Shown piece by piece: positions 32,098 through 40,360 of a stretch of DNA of 64,000 bases (its first letter is position 1; each line of letters opens with the position of its first letter). The notes beneath the pieces are model-generated. The model searched no databases, had not been told where the DNA came from, and was given only the letters and a program-made list of their open reading frames with translations. The position numbers and the translations under genes are program-made. The stretch is from Treponema socranskii subsp. buccale (GTDB lineage Bacteria > Spirochaetota > Spirochaetia > Treponematales > Treponemataceae), in NCBI RefSeq assembly GCF_024181585.1, contig NZ_CP054258.1, positions 2,108,001-2,172,000 on the forward strand. Reading direction: 5' to 3'.

Positions 32098-33153
32098 ATG
32101 AAAGGATTTGCAATGCTCAAAATCGGCCAAACGGGTTGGATCGAAAAAGACCGCCCGAAATGCGGCCCGATGGATGCTATCTGTAAACCGCTTGCGCTCA
32201 GCCCGTGTACGTCCGACGTTCACACCGTTTGGGAAGGCGCAATCGGCGACCGACACAATATGATTTTAGGCCACGAAGGCTGCGGCGAAGTCGTCGAAGT
32301 CGGCGCATTGGTCAAAGATTTCAAACCGGGCGACAAGGTTTTGGTTCCCGCGATCACGCCGGACTGGAACTCCCTCGAAGCGCAGGCAGGCTATTCGATG
32401 CATTCGGGCGGTATGCTCGCCGGTTGGAAATTTTCGAACTTTAAAGACGGCGTATTCGGCGAATTCTTTCACGTAAACGATGCGGACGGAAACCTCGCGC
32501 ACTTGCCGGACGGCATCGAAGTGCAGTATGCGCCGATGCTTTCGGATATGGTCCCGACGGGCTTCCACGGAGCCGAACTCGCGGACGTTCAGTACGGCGA
32601 TTCCGTTCTCGTTATCGGAATAGGGCCGGTCGGTCTCATGTCGGTAGCAGGCGCGAACCTCCGCGGCGCTTCCAAACTCTACGCAGTCGGAAGCCGCCCC
32701 GCCTGTATCGAAGCTGCAAAATTCTACGGCGCGACCGATATCATCAACTACAAAAACGGCCCGATCGACAAGCAGGTTTTAGACTTAACGCACGGCAAAG
32801 GCGTCGATAAAGTCATCATCGCAGGCGGTACGGTCGATACCTTCGACGCAGCCGTCAAATCTTTAAAAGCCGGCGGAAAAATCGGAAACGTCAACTACCT
32901 CGGCTCCGGCGATTGGATTAAGATTCCGCGCGTCGAATGGGGCGTCGGTATGGGACACAAACAGATCAACGGCGGTCTCATGCCCGGCGGCAGACTCAGA
33001 ATGGAAAAGCTCGGCAGTCTCGTCGCATGCGGCAAACTCGATCTTTCCAAACTGATCACGCATAAATTCAACGGTTTTGAAAACGTCGAAAAAGCGCTGC
33101 TGTTGATGAAAGACAAGCCGGCCGATCTGATCAAACCGGTCGTCATCATCTGA
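32098..33153 (+). CDS. adh: NADP-dependent secondary (isopropanol-type) alcohol dehydrogenase
   Basis: 351 residues, medium-chain Zn dehydrogenase, co-linear over its whole length with the clostridial/Thermoanaerobacter secondary alcohol dehydrogenases as I remember them (starts MKGFAML, ends DLIKPVVII). Catalytic zinc ligands C37, H59 and an aspartate near 150 (LSDMVPTGFHG) are present; like those enzymes it lacks the structural zinc lobe. The coenzyme motif GIGPVGLM is followed by VGSRP, the serine/arginine signature of NADP preference. It would interconvert ketones such as acetone or butanone and secondary alcohols. AGGAGG precedes the ATG; a perfect inverted repeat sits over the promoter and a strong terminator follows. 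Confidence 0.92.
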   Translation: MKGFAMLKIGQTGWIEKDRPKCGPMDAICKPLALSPCTSDVHTVWEGAIGDRHNMILGHEGCGEVVEVGALVKDFKPGDKVLVPAITPDWNSLEAQAGYSMHSGGMLAGWKFSNFKDGVFGEFFHVNDADGNLAHLPDGIEVQYAPMLSDMVPTGFHGAELADVQYGDSVLVIGIGPVGLMSVAGANLRGASKLYAVGSRPACIEAAKFYGATDIINYKNGPIDKQVLDLTHGKGVDKVIIAGGTVDTFDAAVKSLKAGGKIGNVNYLGSGDWIKIPRVEWGVGMGHKQINGGLMPGGRLRMEKLGSLVACGKLDLSKLITHKFNGFENVEKALLLMKDKPADLIKPVVII

Positions 33154-33168
33154 TCTGAAACTATATGC

Positions 33169-33212
33169 GGAGGGGGCGGCGAGCGATTTCACGCCGCCTC
33201 CTTCCCTTTTTT
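33169..33212 (+). terminator. Terminator of adh
   Basis: GGAGGGGGCGGCG (33169-33181) pairs with CGCCGCCTCCTTCC (33192-33205) and is followed by six Ts. Confidence 0.9.
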
Positions 33213-33457
33213 AATAGGTTCAATTTCGAGTTTTCCAAAACTCGAAATTTTCCGACTGTTTCGTTTACCAACTGAACGGCGAGTTTCGAAAGTGAATAAA
33301 ATGATGCGGAGGCGAGGTTCCGGCTGCGTGCCGTTTCGAGCGTTAGGCTTGCGGAAGCCTGCCCTAAAAGCTCGACCGCGGCTAAGCGGACGGGTTCTTG
33401 CCGAAAGCATATTTTTATTTAGAAATACTTTCGAAACTCGACTTTCGACCTAATAAT
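33210..33457. repeat. MITE-like or REP-like element between adh and the G3E GTPase gene
   Basis: About 245 bp with imperfect terminal inverted repeats: TTAATAGGTTCAATTTCGAG at the left, and at the right the inverse of TTATTAGGTCGAAAGTCGAG. Inside the left end is a hairpin (CGAGTTTTCCAAAACTCG). It holds no gene of its own. A 20-bp piece of the left end recurs at 22267-22286. Confidence 0.5.
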
Positions 33458-34360
33458 ATGAATATATTGATCGTTTCGGGATTTTTGGGCGCCGGAAAAA
33501 CGACCTTTATCCGAAAGCTTGCCGAAAAATCCGACAAGCCCTTTGCCGTTGTGGAAAACGAATACGGAGGCGCCGGCATAGACGGGAACCTGCTCGAGCA
33601 AAATCGCTTAAAAGTGTGGGAGCTGACCGAAGGCTGCGTTTGCTGTTCGCTGAAATCGGACTTCGCGATGTCCGTGCTGACGATCGCAAATACCGTCGAT
33701 CCCGAATATTTGGTCGTAGAACCGACCGGCGTCGGCTTGTTGAGTTCCGTCGTCGCAAATCTGCATAAAATCGAATACGAGCGCATACGGCTTTTAAAAC
33801 CCCTTACCGTAGTCGATATCGACTGCATCGATTCGTATCTTGCGACCTTTGAAAAATTTTACGCCGATCAAATCAAAAATGCCGCACATATCGTCATATC
33901 AAAAACCGAAAATAAAACCGAAGCGGAAATCGAAAAAGCCGTCCGTACACTCAAAAGCATCAATCCCCAAGCGGACATAACGGCGAAGCCCTACGACAAA
34001 ATCGAAAAAGCATGGTGGGGCGAACTCTTCGATGTGATGAAAAACGCGTTTACCGGTAAGACCACGTTGTTCCCGCTTCCGCTTTCGGCCGCCCCCGATT
34101 TGGAAACGGCAAGCTTTACCGGCATCGCTATTCAATCTATAGAAGAATTGATAAGCTGTCTTTCGGCGCTCATCGCCGAGCGCTTCGGCCGCGTCTACCG
34201 CGTCAAAGGCTTTGTCCCGATAAACGGACAGTGGGCGAAATTCGACGTCGTCGACAAACGCTACAACATCGAAACCTGCGATGCGATGAGCGAATCGAAA
34301 CTTACCGTCATCGGCAAAGACCTCGACAAAAACGCGCTCAAGCTCTTGTTCAGCTGTTGA
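33458..34360 (+). CDS. CobW/COG0523-family G3E GTPase (metal chaperone or insertase)
   Basis: 300 residues. P-loop GFLGAGKTT at the N-terminus, the metal motif GCVCCS (CxCC) near residue 63, VEPTGVG and a SKTENKT loop standing where NKxD is expected. The C-terminal domain (FTGIAIQSIEELISCLSALI) is the short CobW_C type. Such proteins deliver Zn, Co, Fe or Mn to client enzymes; the client cannot be told here. It lies between a zinc alcohol dehydrogenase and zinc-ribbon L28, which at least fits zinc handling. The ATG at 33458 follows the end of a repeat element and lacks a clear ribosome site. Confidence 0.85.
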   Translation: MNILIVSGFLGAGKTTFIRKLAEKSDKPFAVVENEYGGAGIDGNLLEQNRLKVWELTEGCVCCSLKSDFAMSVLTIANTVDPEYLVVEPTGVGLLSSVVANLHKIEYERIRLLKPLTVVDIDCIDSYLATFEKFYADQIKNAAHIVISKTENKTEAEIEKAVRTLKSINPQADITAKPYDKIEKAWWGELFDVMKNAFTGKTTLFPLPLSAAPDLETASFTGIAIQSIEELISCLSALIAERFGRVYRVKGFVPINGQWAKFDVVDKRYNIETCDAMSESKLTVIGKDLDKNALKLLFSC

Positions 34361-34385
34361 CAGAATTGTCTTTTTCCGATAGAGT
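34357..34385 (+). promoter_or_regulatory. Promoter of rpmB
   Basis: TTGACA overlapping the stop codon of the G3E GTPase gene, 17-base spacer, TAGAGT. Confidence 0.6.
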
Positions 34386-34424
34386 GATAAAATATCGTAC
34401 AATTCGGTAAAGGTAGGTACAAAT

Positions 34425-34679
34425 ATGTCCAGAACTTGTGATGTTTGCGGAAAATCGCTCATGTACGGTCACAAAGTAAGCAATTCATATAATCATACGA
34501 AACGCACGTGGCGGCCGAATATCCACAAAGTAAAGGCGATCGTCGAGGGAACGACGCGCACGATCAACGTGTGCGCAAACTGCATCCGCTCGGACTATAT
34601 CGACAAAAAAGTGCGCATGCCTAAAGACGTGCGCACGGCTCTCGCCGAGCAGGATAAAAAAGCCGCCGAAGCGCAATAG
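34425..34679 (+). CDS. rpmB: 50S ribosomal protein L28
   Basis: 84 residues. The N-terminal MSRTCDVCGK and later NVCANCIRS carry the four cysteines of the zinc-binding (C+) form of L28. HKVSNSYNHTKRTWRPNIH is the conserved L28 core. The C-terminus is alanine- and lysine-rich. It has its own promoter and a terminator right after, so it is a single-gene unit. In zinc limitation many bacteria swap to a cysteine-free L28; no such copy is in this window. Confidence 0.95.
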   Translation: MSRTCDVCGKSLMYGHKVSNSYNHTKRTWRPNIHKVKAIVEGTTRTINVCANCIRSDYIDKKVRMPKDVRTALAEQDKKAAEAQ

Positions 34680-34711
34680 CATTTCGCCTCATCGTTTTAT
34701 CGTAATCGTAC

Positions 34712-34740
34712 AAACCGCCTCTCAGGCGGTTTTTTCTTTT
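34712..34740 (+). terminator. Terminator of rpmB
   Basis: AAACCGCCT, loop CTC, AGGCGGTTT, then a T-rich run. Confidence 0.92.
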
Positions 34741-34834
34741 AAAAAACGGCAGCGACCGAGTAAAACGTATTTCAAAAAAGAACACACGGAAGTTTTCCGA
34801 TACCCGCCTCACGGACGTTTTTCCCCGAACGCCG

Positions 34835-35758
34835 CTACACATCGAGGACGAGACCGTCGTATGCGGGAAGCACCGAACCGCCCGCTTTTACTATTTCCGA
34901 CAAAACCGGAAGATCTTCCGTCCGCCGTATGCAGTACCGCGTTATATCGACATGGCTCATATTGTGGCTCATGTGCGTAAGCCAGGTACGGCGCGGCCTG
35001 ATAAGAGCTGCACTTTCCATCGCTTGGAAATACGAAAAATGCGTCGGGTGAGGCTTTTCGCGAAGTCCGTCTATGACCGCGTGTTCTATGATTCCGCCGT
35101 ATGCGACGAGCGTTTCAATCGAGCTTTCGGGTATGCGGCTGCAGTCGGTGAGATAGGCGATCGAACGGAATAAAGCTCCGTCTCGGACGCTCAAAAGCCA
35201 GCCCGTCGTCTCGAGCTCGCCGTGAAACATCGGAATCGGAATCGCGCGCACTTCTCCGATATAAAGCGGCTTCTTTCCCGAAAAGCGCGATGCGTTTATC
35301 AAATGCAGCTTGGGCTTCCCCCCTCCGATCTGCGTCGGCTTAAAGATATAGTCGAATCTCTTTTGTATGCCCGAAATCGTATTTTCATCCGCATATACCG
35401 GAAGCCCCGCTCCCGGCGATTCGTCCGTCTCCGCTCGATGCGTGCCGCGGAACGCTCCCTCGGATTTCGTGTGGCTGTAGATGCGCAGGTCGTCGAGCCC
35501 CGCAATGTGATCGGCATGGGCGTGCGTCAAAAGCACGGCGTCGAGAGAATCGATATGATGCGCGAGCGCCTGCATGCGGAACTCAGGCCCCGTATCGATG
35601 ACGATGTGCGTTTCGCTTCCGTCGGCGTTTCGATGCGATATGTACGCGCTGCACCGAAAGCGCTTGTCTTTCGGATCGAGCGAAGTACACACGCTGCAAT
35701 GACAGGAAATCGCAGGTACGCCGTGACTCGTACCGGTGCCGGTTAAAATCATCCGCAT
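34835..35758 (-). CDS. Metallo-beta-lactamase-fold phosphodiesterase, PhnP-like
   Basis: 308 residues. It starts MRMILTGTGTSHGVPAISC, with a cysteine cluster (CHCSVC) like the extra zinc site of PhnP. HAHADHIAGLDD is the HxHxDH metal site; DTGPEF, a late YLTDCSRIP and LTHMSHNMSH complete the set. PhnP hydrolyses cyclic phosphodiesters in phosphonate use, but no other phn genes are near, so the substrate is open. The ATG at 35758 lies 6 bases after TATACT with no ribosome site; long upstream in-frame extensions are rejected. It is divergent from prs. Confidence 0.82.
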   Translation of the reverse strand: MRMILTGTGTSHGVPAISCHCSVCTSLDPKDKRFRCSAYISHRNADGSETHIVIDTGPEFRMQALAHHIDSLDAVLLTHAHADHIAGLDDLRIYSHTKSEGAFRGTHRAETDESPGAGLPVYADENTISGIQKRFDYIFKPTQIGGGKPKLHLINASRFSGKKPLYIGEVRAIPIPMFHGELETTGWLLSVRDGALFRSIAYLTDCSRIPESSIETLVAYGGIIEHAVIDGLREKPHPTHFSYFQAMESAALIRPRRTWLTHMSHNMSHVDITRYCIRRTEDLPVLSEIVKAGGSVLPAYDGLVLDV

Positions 35759-35764
35759 ACGGTC

Positions 35765-35793
35765 AGTATAACGCCGATCGGCACGGGAAGCAA
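35765..35793 (-). promoter_or_regulatory. Promoter of the PhnP-like gene, leaderless type
   Basis: TTGCTT, 17-base spacer, TATACT, then GACCGT and the ATG. A weaker divergent promoter for prs (TTGTCA at 35802-35807, 17 bases, TACTAT) starts 8 bases away. Confidence 0.55.
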
Positions 35794-35870
35794 TCGTCCG
35801 ATTGTCACATCGCAAAAAAAATGATACTATGAAAACGACGCGCGAAATCGCGAAAGAGGGGTCTTGAATC

Positions 35871-37130
35871 ATGCCGTATTCCGAACCGATGAACCTGGCC
35901 GTCGTTGCATGTCCGGGCGGAGAACGTTTCGCCGACGAAGTGATTACGCATCTGAAGCACATGTACAAGCATCGTTTTACGCTTAAAAATGATGTTATTT
36001 CAAAACGCTACGAGATGAACAAAGACGATCTCGTCAAAAAAATCAATTTCGAAAACGATATCGACGCTCCCGAACTTTACATCAAAGGCGATGTGACGAA
36101 ATACCGCGCGCCGTCTTTTAAAATTCCCGCGCGCTTTACGTTTTTTGCAAACGGCGAATTCAAAACCGAACTGCTCGAATCGATACGCGGAAAAGACGTC
36201 TATATCTTCCAGGACATAGAAAATCACGAAGAGCTTTCGCTGAACGACGGCGCGAACAAAGCCGTCCTTTCCGTCAACGACCACGTCATGTCCATGCTCG
36301 TAACGATCGATGCGGTCAGGCAGGCGGGAGCTGCGGCCATCACGCTCGTCGTACCCGCCTACCCCTACAGCCGCCAGCACAAAAAAAAGGGACGTGAAGG
36401 CTTGACTGCAAGTATGCTCGGCCACATCTACGAATGGCTCGGCGTATCGCGGATCATCACGCTTGACATTCATTCGAGGGAAATCGTCAACGCGTTCAGT
36501 TCCCTCAATCTCGAAAACCTGCACGCAAGCTATCAAATCATCCGAGAACTGAGCAAGATCGTCGACTTGACCGGCAAAACGGAGGATTTGGTCGTCGTGT
36601 CTCCCGACACCGGTGCCATCGACAGAAACAAATTCTACGCGGTCGGATTGAAGCTGCCGCTCGCGATGATCTACAAAGAGCGCGATTATTCGATCGTCAC
36701 ACAAAACGCAAAAAACACGAACATCAAATCGATAAAACTGCTCGGCGACGTACACGGCAAAGCCGCTTTTCTCGCCGACGATATGCTCGGTACCGGCGGC
36801 ACGCTTTTAAAAGCGATGGCCTTTTTGAAAGAACAGGGTGCGACGAAAGTAATCGCCGCGATCAGCCTGCCCTTCTTTACCGGCAACGCGATCGATCTCT
36901 TCGACGAAGCGTACCGGCAGGGGCTTTTTTACCGCATCATCGGAACGAACGCCGTCTATCACGAAGCGCTGTGTAAACGTGAATGGTATATCAACACGAG
37001 CGTGAGCGGCCTCTTTGCAAACGTCATCATGCGCGTTCACTATAACCAATCGCTGAGCAGTCTGCTCGAAAACCGCACGCTCATCGAAAAGATGGAAAAG
37101 CAGACGCAGCCGCTGCAGCCGAAAACATGA
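35871..37130 (+). CDS. prs: Ribose-phosphate pyrophosphokinase (long form)
   Basis: 419 residues, about 100 more than the classical enzyme. It makes PRPP from ribose 5-phosphate and ATP for nucleotide, histidine and NAD synthesis. Recognisable parts: FFANGEFKTEL in the first half, VPAYPYSRQHKK, ITLDIHSREI, VVSPDTGAIDR and the PRPP loop LADDMLGTGGTLL. The long N-terminal extension and spacing match the divergent type I remember from spirochaetes. The ribosome site AGAGGGG lies 9-11 bases before the ATG. The FGGY kinase gene overlaps its stop (ATGA). Confidence 0.9.
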   Translation: MPYSEPMNLAVVACPGGERFADEVITHLKHMYKHRFTLKNDVISKRYEMNKDDLVKKINFENDIDAPELYIKGDVTKYRAPSFKIPARFTFFANGEFKTELLESIRGKDVYIFQDIENHEELSLNDGANKAVLSVNDHVMSMLVTIDAVRQAGAAAITLVVPAYPYSRQHKKKGREGLTASMLGHIYEWLGVSRIITLDIHSREIVNAFSSLNLENLHASYQIIRELSKIVDLTGKTEDLVVVSPDTGAIDRNKFYAVGLKLPLAMIYKERDYSIVTQNAKNTNIKSIKLLGDVHGKAAFLADDMLGTGGTLLKAMAFLKEQGATKVIAAISLPFFTGNAIDLFDEAYRQGLFYRIIGTNAVYHEALCKREWYINTSVSGLFANVIMRVHYNQSLSSLLENRTLIEKMEKQTQPLQPKT

Positions 37131-38350
37131 CGAAAAAGACCGTACTCTCGGCCGACATCGGAACGACATCGCTGAAAGCCGCACTGATCGATGATGAGGG
37201 CAAAGTCAAAGCATTTGCAAAAGAATCGTTTGAAAAGCCGGATGAACGGTATATCGCGCAAAAATGGTTTACCGCTCTGTGCAGCGCGGTAAAAAAACTC
37301 ATCGATGCGGCGGGCGAAGACGATATAGCGGCGATCGGCATTTCCGGAAACGGACCGACGATCGTTTCCGAAGACGGAACGACGCTCTTGTGGAATGCGG
37401 ACATAAAGCCCGCACCGATCGCGGGAACGCTCGCCGCACATTCGCTTTTTATCCCGCGCATAGCGGCGTTTCGCGAACTCTTTCCCGCCGAATGGAACGC
37501 TTCCCCGTATATCTATTCAGGGCCGGAATACCTCATTCATAAACTCACCGGGGCAAGCTTGACGATTTTACCGGAAGCGCGCTACGAGAGCGCATATTGG
37601 ACGCGCGAACAGCTCGAGGCGGCATCCGTACCCGAAGGCAAACTCCCGCCCTACGTTCCGCTCGCAAGCGATGCGGGTGCGACGAACGAAGAGGCGACGG
37701 CCTCCCTCGGCTTAAAAAAACCGGTACGCGTTTTTTGCGGGGGACCGGATTTTATCGCCGCGATGATCGGAACGAATACCCTCTCCGTCGGGAAAATATA
37801 CGACCGCGCAGGTTCAAGCGAAGGCATCAATATCTGTACGCCCTTTCCGCTGCACGAAGAGAGAGTCCGCTCCCTGCCGTCCGTCATACCGGGCCTTTGG
37901 AACGCGTCCATGCTGCAAACCGAAAGCGGGCGTATGTTCGTCAACTATAAGACGATCGTCGAAGCGATCATGGAAAGAGAGTTTTCATACGAAGAGCTCA
38001 TCGCCTATTGCCTCGAACACCCCGAAAGCGACGGTTTCGAAATCCTCTCGCTCATCGCAGAAAATTTACATCGGTCGTTTTCCGCCCTGCTCGCGGCAGC
38101 CGAAAAAAACAATATCCGTGTTCGTCTTCCCGTCGTCGTAACCGGCGGCCAGACGAAAAACGAACAATGGATGCAGATGAAATGCGATTACGCCCGTATT
38201 CCGCTTGCGCTCACCGCGTGCCCCGACGCCGAGCTTATAGGAGATGCGGCGGCCGCCTTTACGGGATTGGGCGTATACGGATCGCTTGAAGAAGCCGCTT
38301 CTTCCCTCGTAAAAATTATTAAAACATACAAGCCGCGGAACGCCTTATGA
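37127..38350 (+). CDS. FGGY-family carbohydrate kinase
   Basis: 407 residues, about 80 shorter than most FGGY sugar kinases. N-terminal SADIGTTSLKAALID is the phosphate-1 motif. Later GISGNGPT, a CGGPDFIAA segment holding the probable catalytic aspartate, AGSSEGIN, and near the C-terminus VVTGGQTKN, the adenosine-binding motif. The substrate (pentulose, hexulose or polyol) cannot be read. It overlaps prs by 4 bp and the HAD gene overlaps it by 4 bp, so PRPP synthesis, a sugar kinase and a phosphatase are made together. Pentose supply to PRPP is one reading, but only an inference. Confidence 0.85.
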   Translation: MTKKTVLSADIGTTSLKAALIDDEGKVKAFAKESFEKPDERYIAQKWFTALCSAVKKLIDAAGEDDIAAIGISGNGPTIVSEDGTTLLWNADIKPAPIAGTLAAHSLFIPRIAAFRELFPAEWNASPYIYSGPEYLIHKLTGASLTILPEARYESAYWTREQLEAASVPEGKLPPYVPLASDAGATNEEATASLGLKKPVRVFCGGPDFIAAMIGTNTLSVGKIYDRAGSSEGINICTPFPLHEERVRSLPSVIPGLWNASMLQTESGRMFVNYKTIVEAIMEREFSYEELIAYCLEHPESDGFEILSLIAENLHRSFSALLAAAEKNNIRVRLPVVVTGGQTKNEQWMQMKCDYARIPLALTACPDAELIGDAAAAFTGLGVYGSLEEAASSLVKIIKTYKPRNAL

Positions 38351-39003
38351 AAATATATCGCGTGCCGAAAAAACTCAAGACGATCGTTTTCGACATCGAT
38401 TCGACGCTGTATACGAACGAAGCGTACGTATCTCACCAAAGCGAAGTCCAGCTCCGCCGCTTCGCCAACGTGCGCGGCATATCCGAAAGAGAAGCCCGGA
38501 CGATGTTCGACGATTACCGAAGCGAATGGTCGAAAACGCACGGCGGGAAAAAAATCAGCGAAAGCAATACGTTAGCCGCGCTCGGCATTCCGATCGAAAC
38601 GACCGTCGTATGGCGGAACGAGCTCATCGAACCGGCAGATTTTTTATCGCGCGACGAAAAGCTCATCGCCGTTTTGCAGACGCTTAAAAAATCGTACGCG
38701 CTCGTCTGCGTTACGAACAATCCCGTAAGTGTCGGACGTAAAACGCTTTCCGTACTCGGCGTCGAAGACTGCATCGCTTACGTCATCGGACTCGATACGT
38801 TCGGAAAATCGAAACCCGCGCGGGAACCCTTCGAAGAAGCCGCACGCAAAACGGAGGCGGCAATCGAAGAATGCCTCAGCGTCGGAGACCGCTACGACAT
38901 CGATATCGTTCTGCCGCTTGACCTGGGCATGGGAGGAATCCTCGTCGACGGCGTTTCGGACGTGTACGAACTGCCGAATGTGTTGAATTTTCCGCGTAAA
39001 TAA
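38347..39003 (+). CDS. HAD-superfamily phosphatase
   Basis: 218 residues. Motif I FDIDSTLYTNE (nucleophile D and D two on), a helical cap, motif II CVTNNPVS, the lysine in FGKSKPAREPF and motif IV VGDRYDIDIVLP. The cap and the final GVSDVYELPNVLN resemble the phosphoglycolate- or nucleotidase-like group (HAD IA). Third gene of the prs/FGGY/HAD operon, start overlapping the kinase stop (ATGA). Confidence 0.85.
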   Translation: MKIYRVPKKLKTIVFDIDSTLYTNEAYVSHQSEVQLRRFANVRGISEREARTMFDDYRSEWSKTHGGKKISESNTLAALGIPIETTVVWRNELIEPADFLSRDEKLIAVLQTLKKSYALVCVTNNPVSVGRKTLSVLGVEDCIAYVIGLDTFGKSKPAREPFEEAARKTEAAIEECLSVGDRYDIDIVLPLDLGMGGILVDGVSDVYELPNVLNFPRK

Positions 39004-39019
39004 TTTTTCGGCGGACAAA

Positions 39020-39048
39020 TTGTTTTTATTTCGTTTACCGTGTATAAT
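39020..39048 (+). promoter_or_regulatory. Promoter of the MBL-fold gene at 39057, short or no leader
   Basis: TTGTTT, 17-base spacer, TATAAT, 8 bases, ATG. Confidence 0.5.
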
Positions 39049-39056
39049 ATGAAGAT

Positions 39057-39911
39057 ATGAGGTCTATCGTGAAAATCAAAAAGCTTGAGCAGACAATCGA
39101 ATTTACGAGCGACGGCAGCCTCCGCTTCTTTTTTATCGGGACGGGAAGCGCCTTTGCGAAAAAGTATTTTCAAAACAACGTGCTGATCATAAAAGGCAAA
39201 GATCACGTGCTCGTCGACTGCGGAGCCGTCTGTCCCTACGCGATGTACACCTATCATTCGTCCATCGCGTCCGTAAGAAATTTGCTCATCACGCATTCGC
39301 ACGCGGATCACATAGGCGGGCTCGAAGAAGTGGCGCTCGTCGGCCGCTACACGACGAAGATCCGTCCGAAGATGGTCATCACCGATCAATATAAAAAAAT
39401 TTTATGGAACCAATCGCTCAAAGGCGGCTGCGCATACGGCGAATACACCGACGGCGCCTTTATGACCTTTGAAGATTATTTCGACCAGATAACGCCGCGT
39501 CAAATCGCGCGCCTCCCGCGCCCGCTCTACGAAGCGAACGTCGGCTCCATCAATATCAAACTCTACCGCACACATCACATCCCGGACAAAACCGGTTCAT
39601 GGCGTACGTCTTTTTATTCCGTCGGCGTGCTGATCGACGACCGCATCCTCTTTCCGGGCGACACGCAGTTCGACAGGGAGCTCCTCGACTGGATGTGCGG
39701 TTCGTACGATGTCGAATACATCTTTCACGATTGTCAATTTTTCCCCGGAGGAGTACACGCGTATTACGAAGACTTGAAAACGCTTCCGGCCGACATGAAA
39801 AAGAAAATGCTTTTGTGCCACTACGGCGACAACGTCGATCAGTACGACGCGAAAAAAGACGGCTTTGCGGGATTCACAAAGCGCGGCGTCTATTACGATT
39901 TCGGAAAATAA
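39057..39911 (+). CDS. Metallo-beta-lactamase-fold hydrolase
   Basis: 284 residues. Metal site HSHADHIGGLEE, preceded by VDCGAVC, with later THHIPD, LFPGDTQFD and a final HYGDN histidine. It resembles ribonuclease Z-like or cyclic phosphodiesterase-like members; the substrate is unknown. No Shine-Dalgarno precedes the ATG; TATAAT ends 8 bases upstream. tRNA-Arg follows 33 bp after the stop. Confidence 0.8.
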   Translation: MRSIVKIKKLEQTIEFTSDGSLRFFFIGTGSAFAKKYFQNNVLIIKGKDHVLVDCGAVCPYAMYTYHSSIASVRNLLITHSHADHIGGLEEVALVGRYTTKIRPKMVITDQYKKILWNQSLKGGCAYGEYTDGAFMTFEDYFDQITPRQIARLPRPLYEANVGSINIKLYRTHHIPDKTGSWRTSFYSVGVLIDDRILFPGDTQFDRELLDWMCGSYDVEYIFHDCQFFPGGVHAYYEDLKTLPADMKKKMLLCHYGDNVDQYDAKKDGFAGFTKRGVYYDFGK

Positions 39912-39944
39912 CGCATCTCTTGCAGACGCGCAAAAAATAGATTT

Positions 39945-40018
39945 GGTCCATTAGCTCACCTGGATAGAGCGATTGCCTCCTAAGCAATAGGTAACGCGTT
40001 CGAATCGCGTATGGGCCG
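39945..40018 (+). tRNA. tRNA-Arg (anticodon CCT)
   Basis: Acceptor stem GGTCCAT/ATGGGCC (one G-T pair), D arm GCTC..GAGC, anticodon stem ATTGC/GCAAT with CCT, T arm CGCGTTCGAATCGCG. CCA is not encoded. The next ~200 bp hold an AT-rich island, a GC-rich hairpin block and a 14-bp tandem duplication (ACAAAACCCTARTC), no gene. Confidence 0.93.
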
Positions 40019-40224
40019 TAATTATTAATTATTAAAATTCGGAAATAGGGCGTTGCGGGCTTCGCCCGCCGGTGCCTGCGCAATTCCGCTTCCGCTCCAG
40101 CCGCCTCGCTCGTATACTTCGCTCCGGCGACCGCTTCGCGTTGCTCCGGCGCCTAACGCGTGCGCCCAAGCCCGCGCATTTTTTGCAAAATGTCACACAA
40201 AACCCTAATCACAAAACCCTAGTC

Positions 40225-40253
40225 TTGACGCAAAAAAAATCTTTTACTATACT
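40225..40253 (+). promoter_or_regulatory. Promoter of thiBPQ
   Basis: TTGACG, 17-base spacer, TATACT, just upstream of the riboswitch. Confidence 0.8.
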
Positions 40254-40255
40254 GA

Positions 40256-40352
40256 CGCCGTAACCGGGGTGGAAACGGCAGTGCCGCGACCTGAGATTAT
40301 ACCCGCAGAATACCGTACGGTATTCCAACCTGATCCGGATAATGCCGGCGGA
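40256..40352 (+). promoter_or_regulatory. TPP riboswitch (THI element)
   Basis: Contains the conserved core CTGAGATTATACCC (from 40291) and the second core ACCTGATCCGGATAATGCCG (40328-40347), separated by a variable hairpin (GAATACCGTACGGTATTC). The 3' side of the closing stem runs directly into GGAGGA, the thiB ribosome site, so control is probably by hiding translation initiation. No separate terminator hairpin is seen. Confidence 0.95.
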
Positions 40353-40360
40353 GGAAGACT

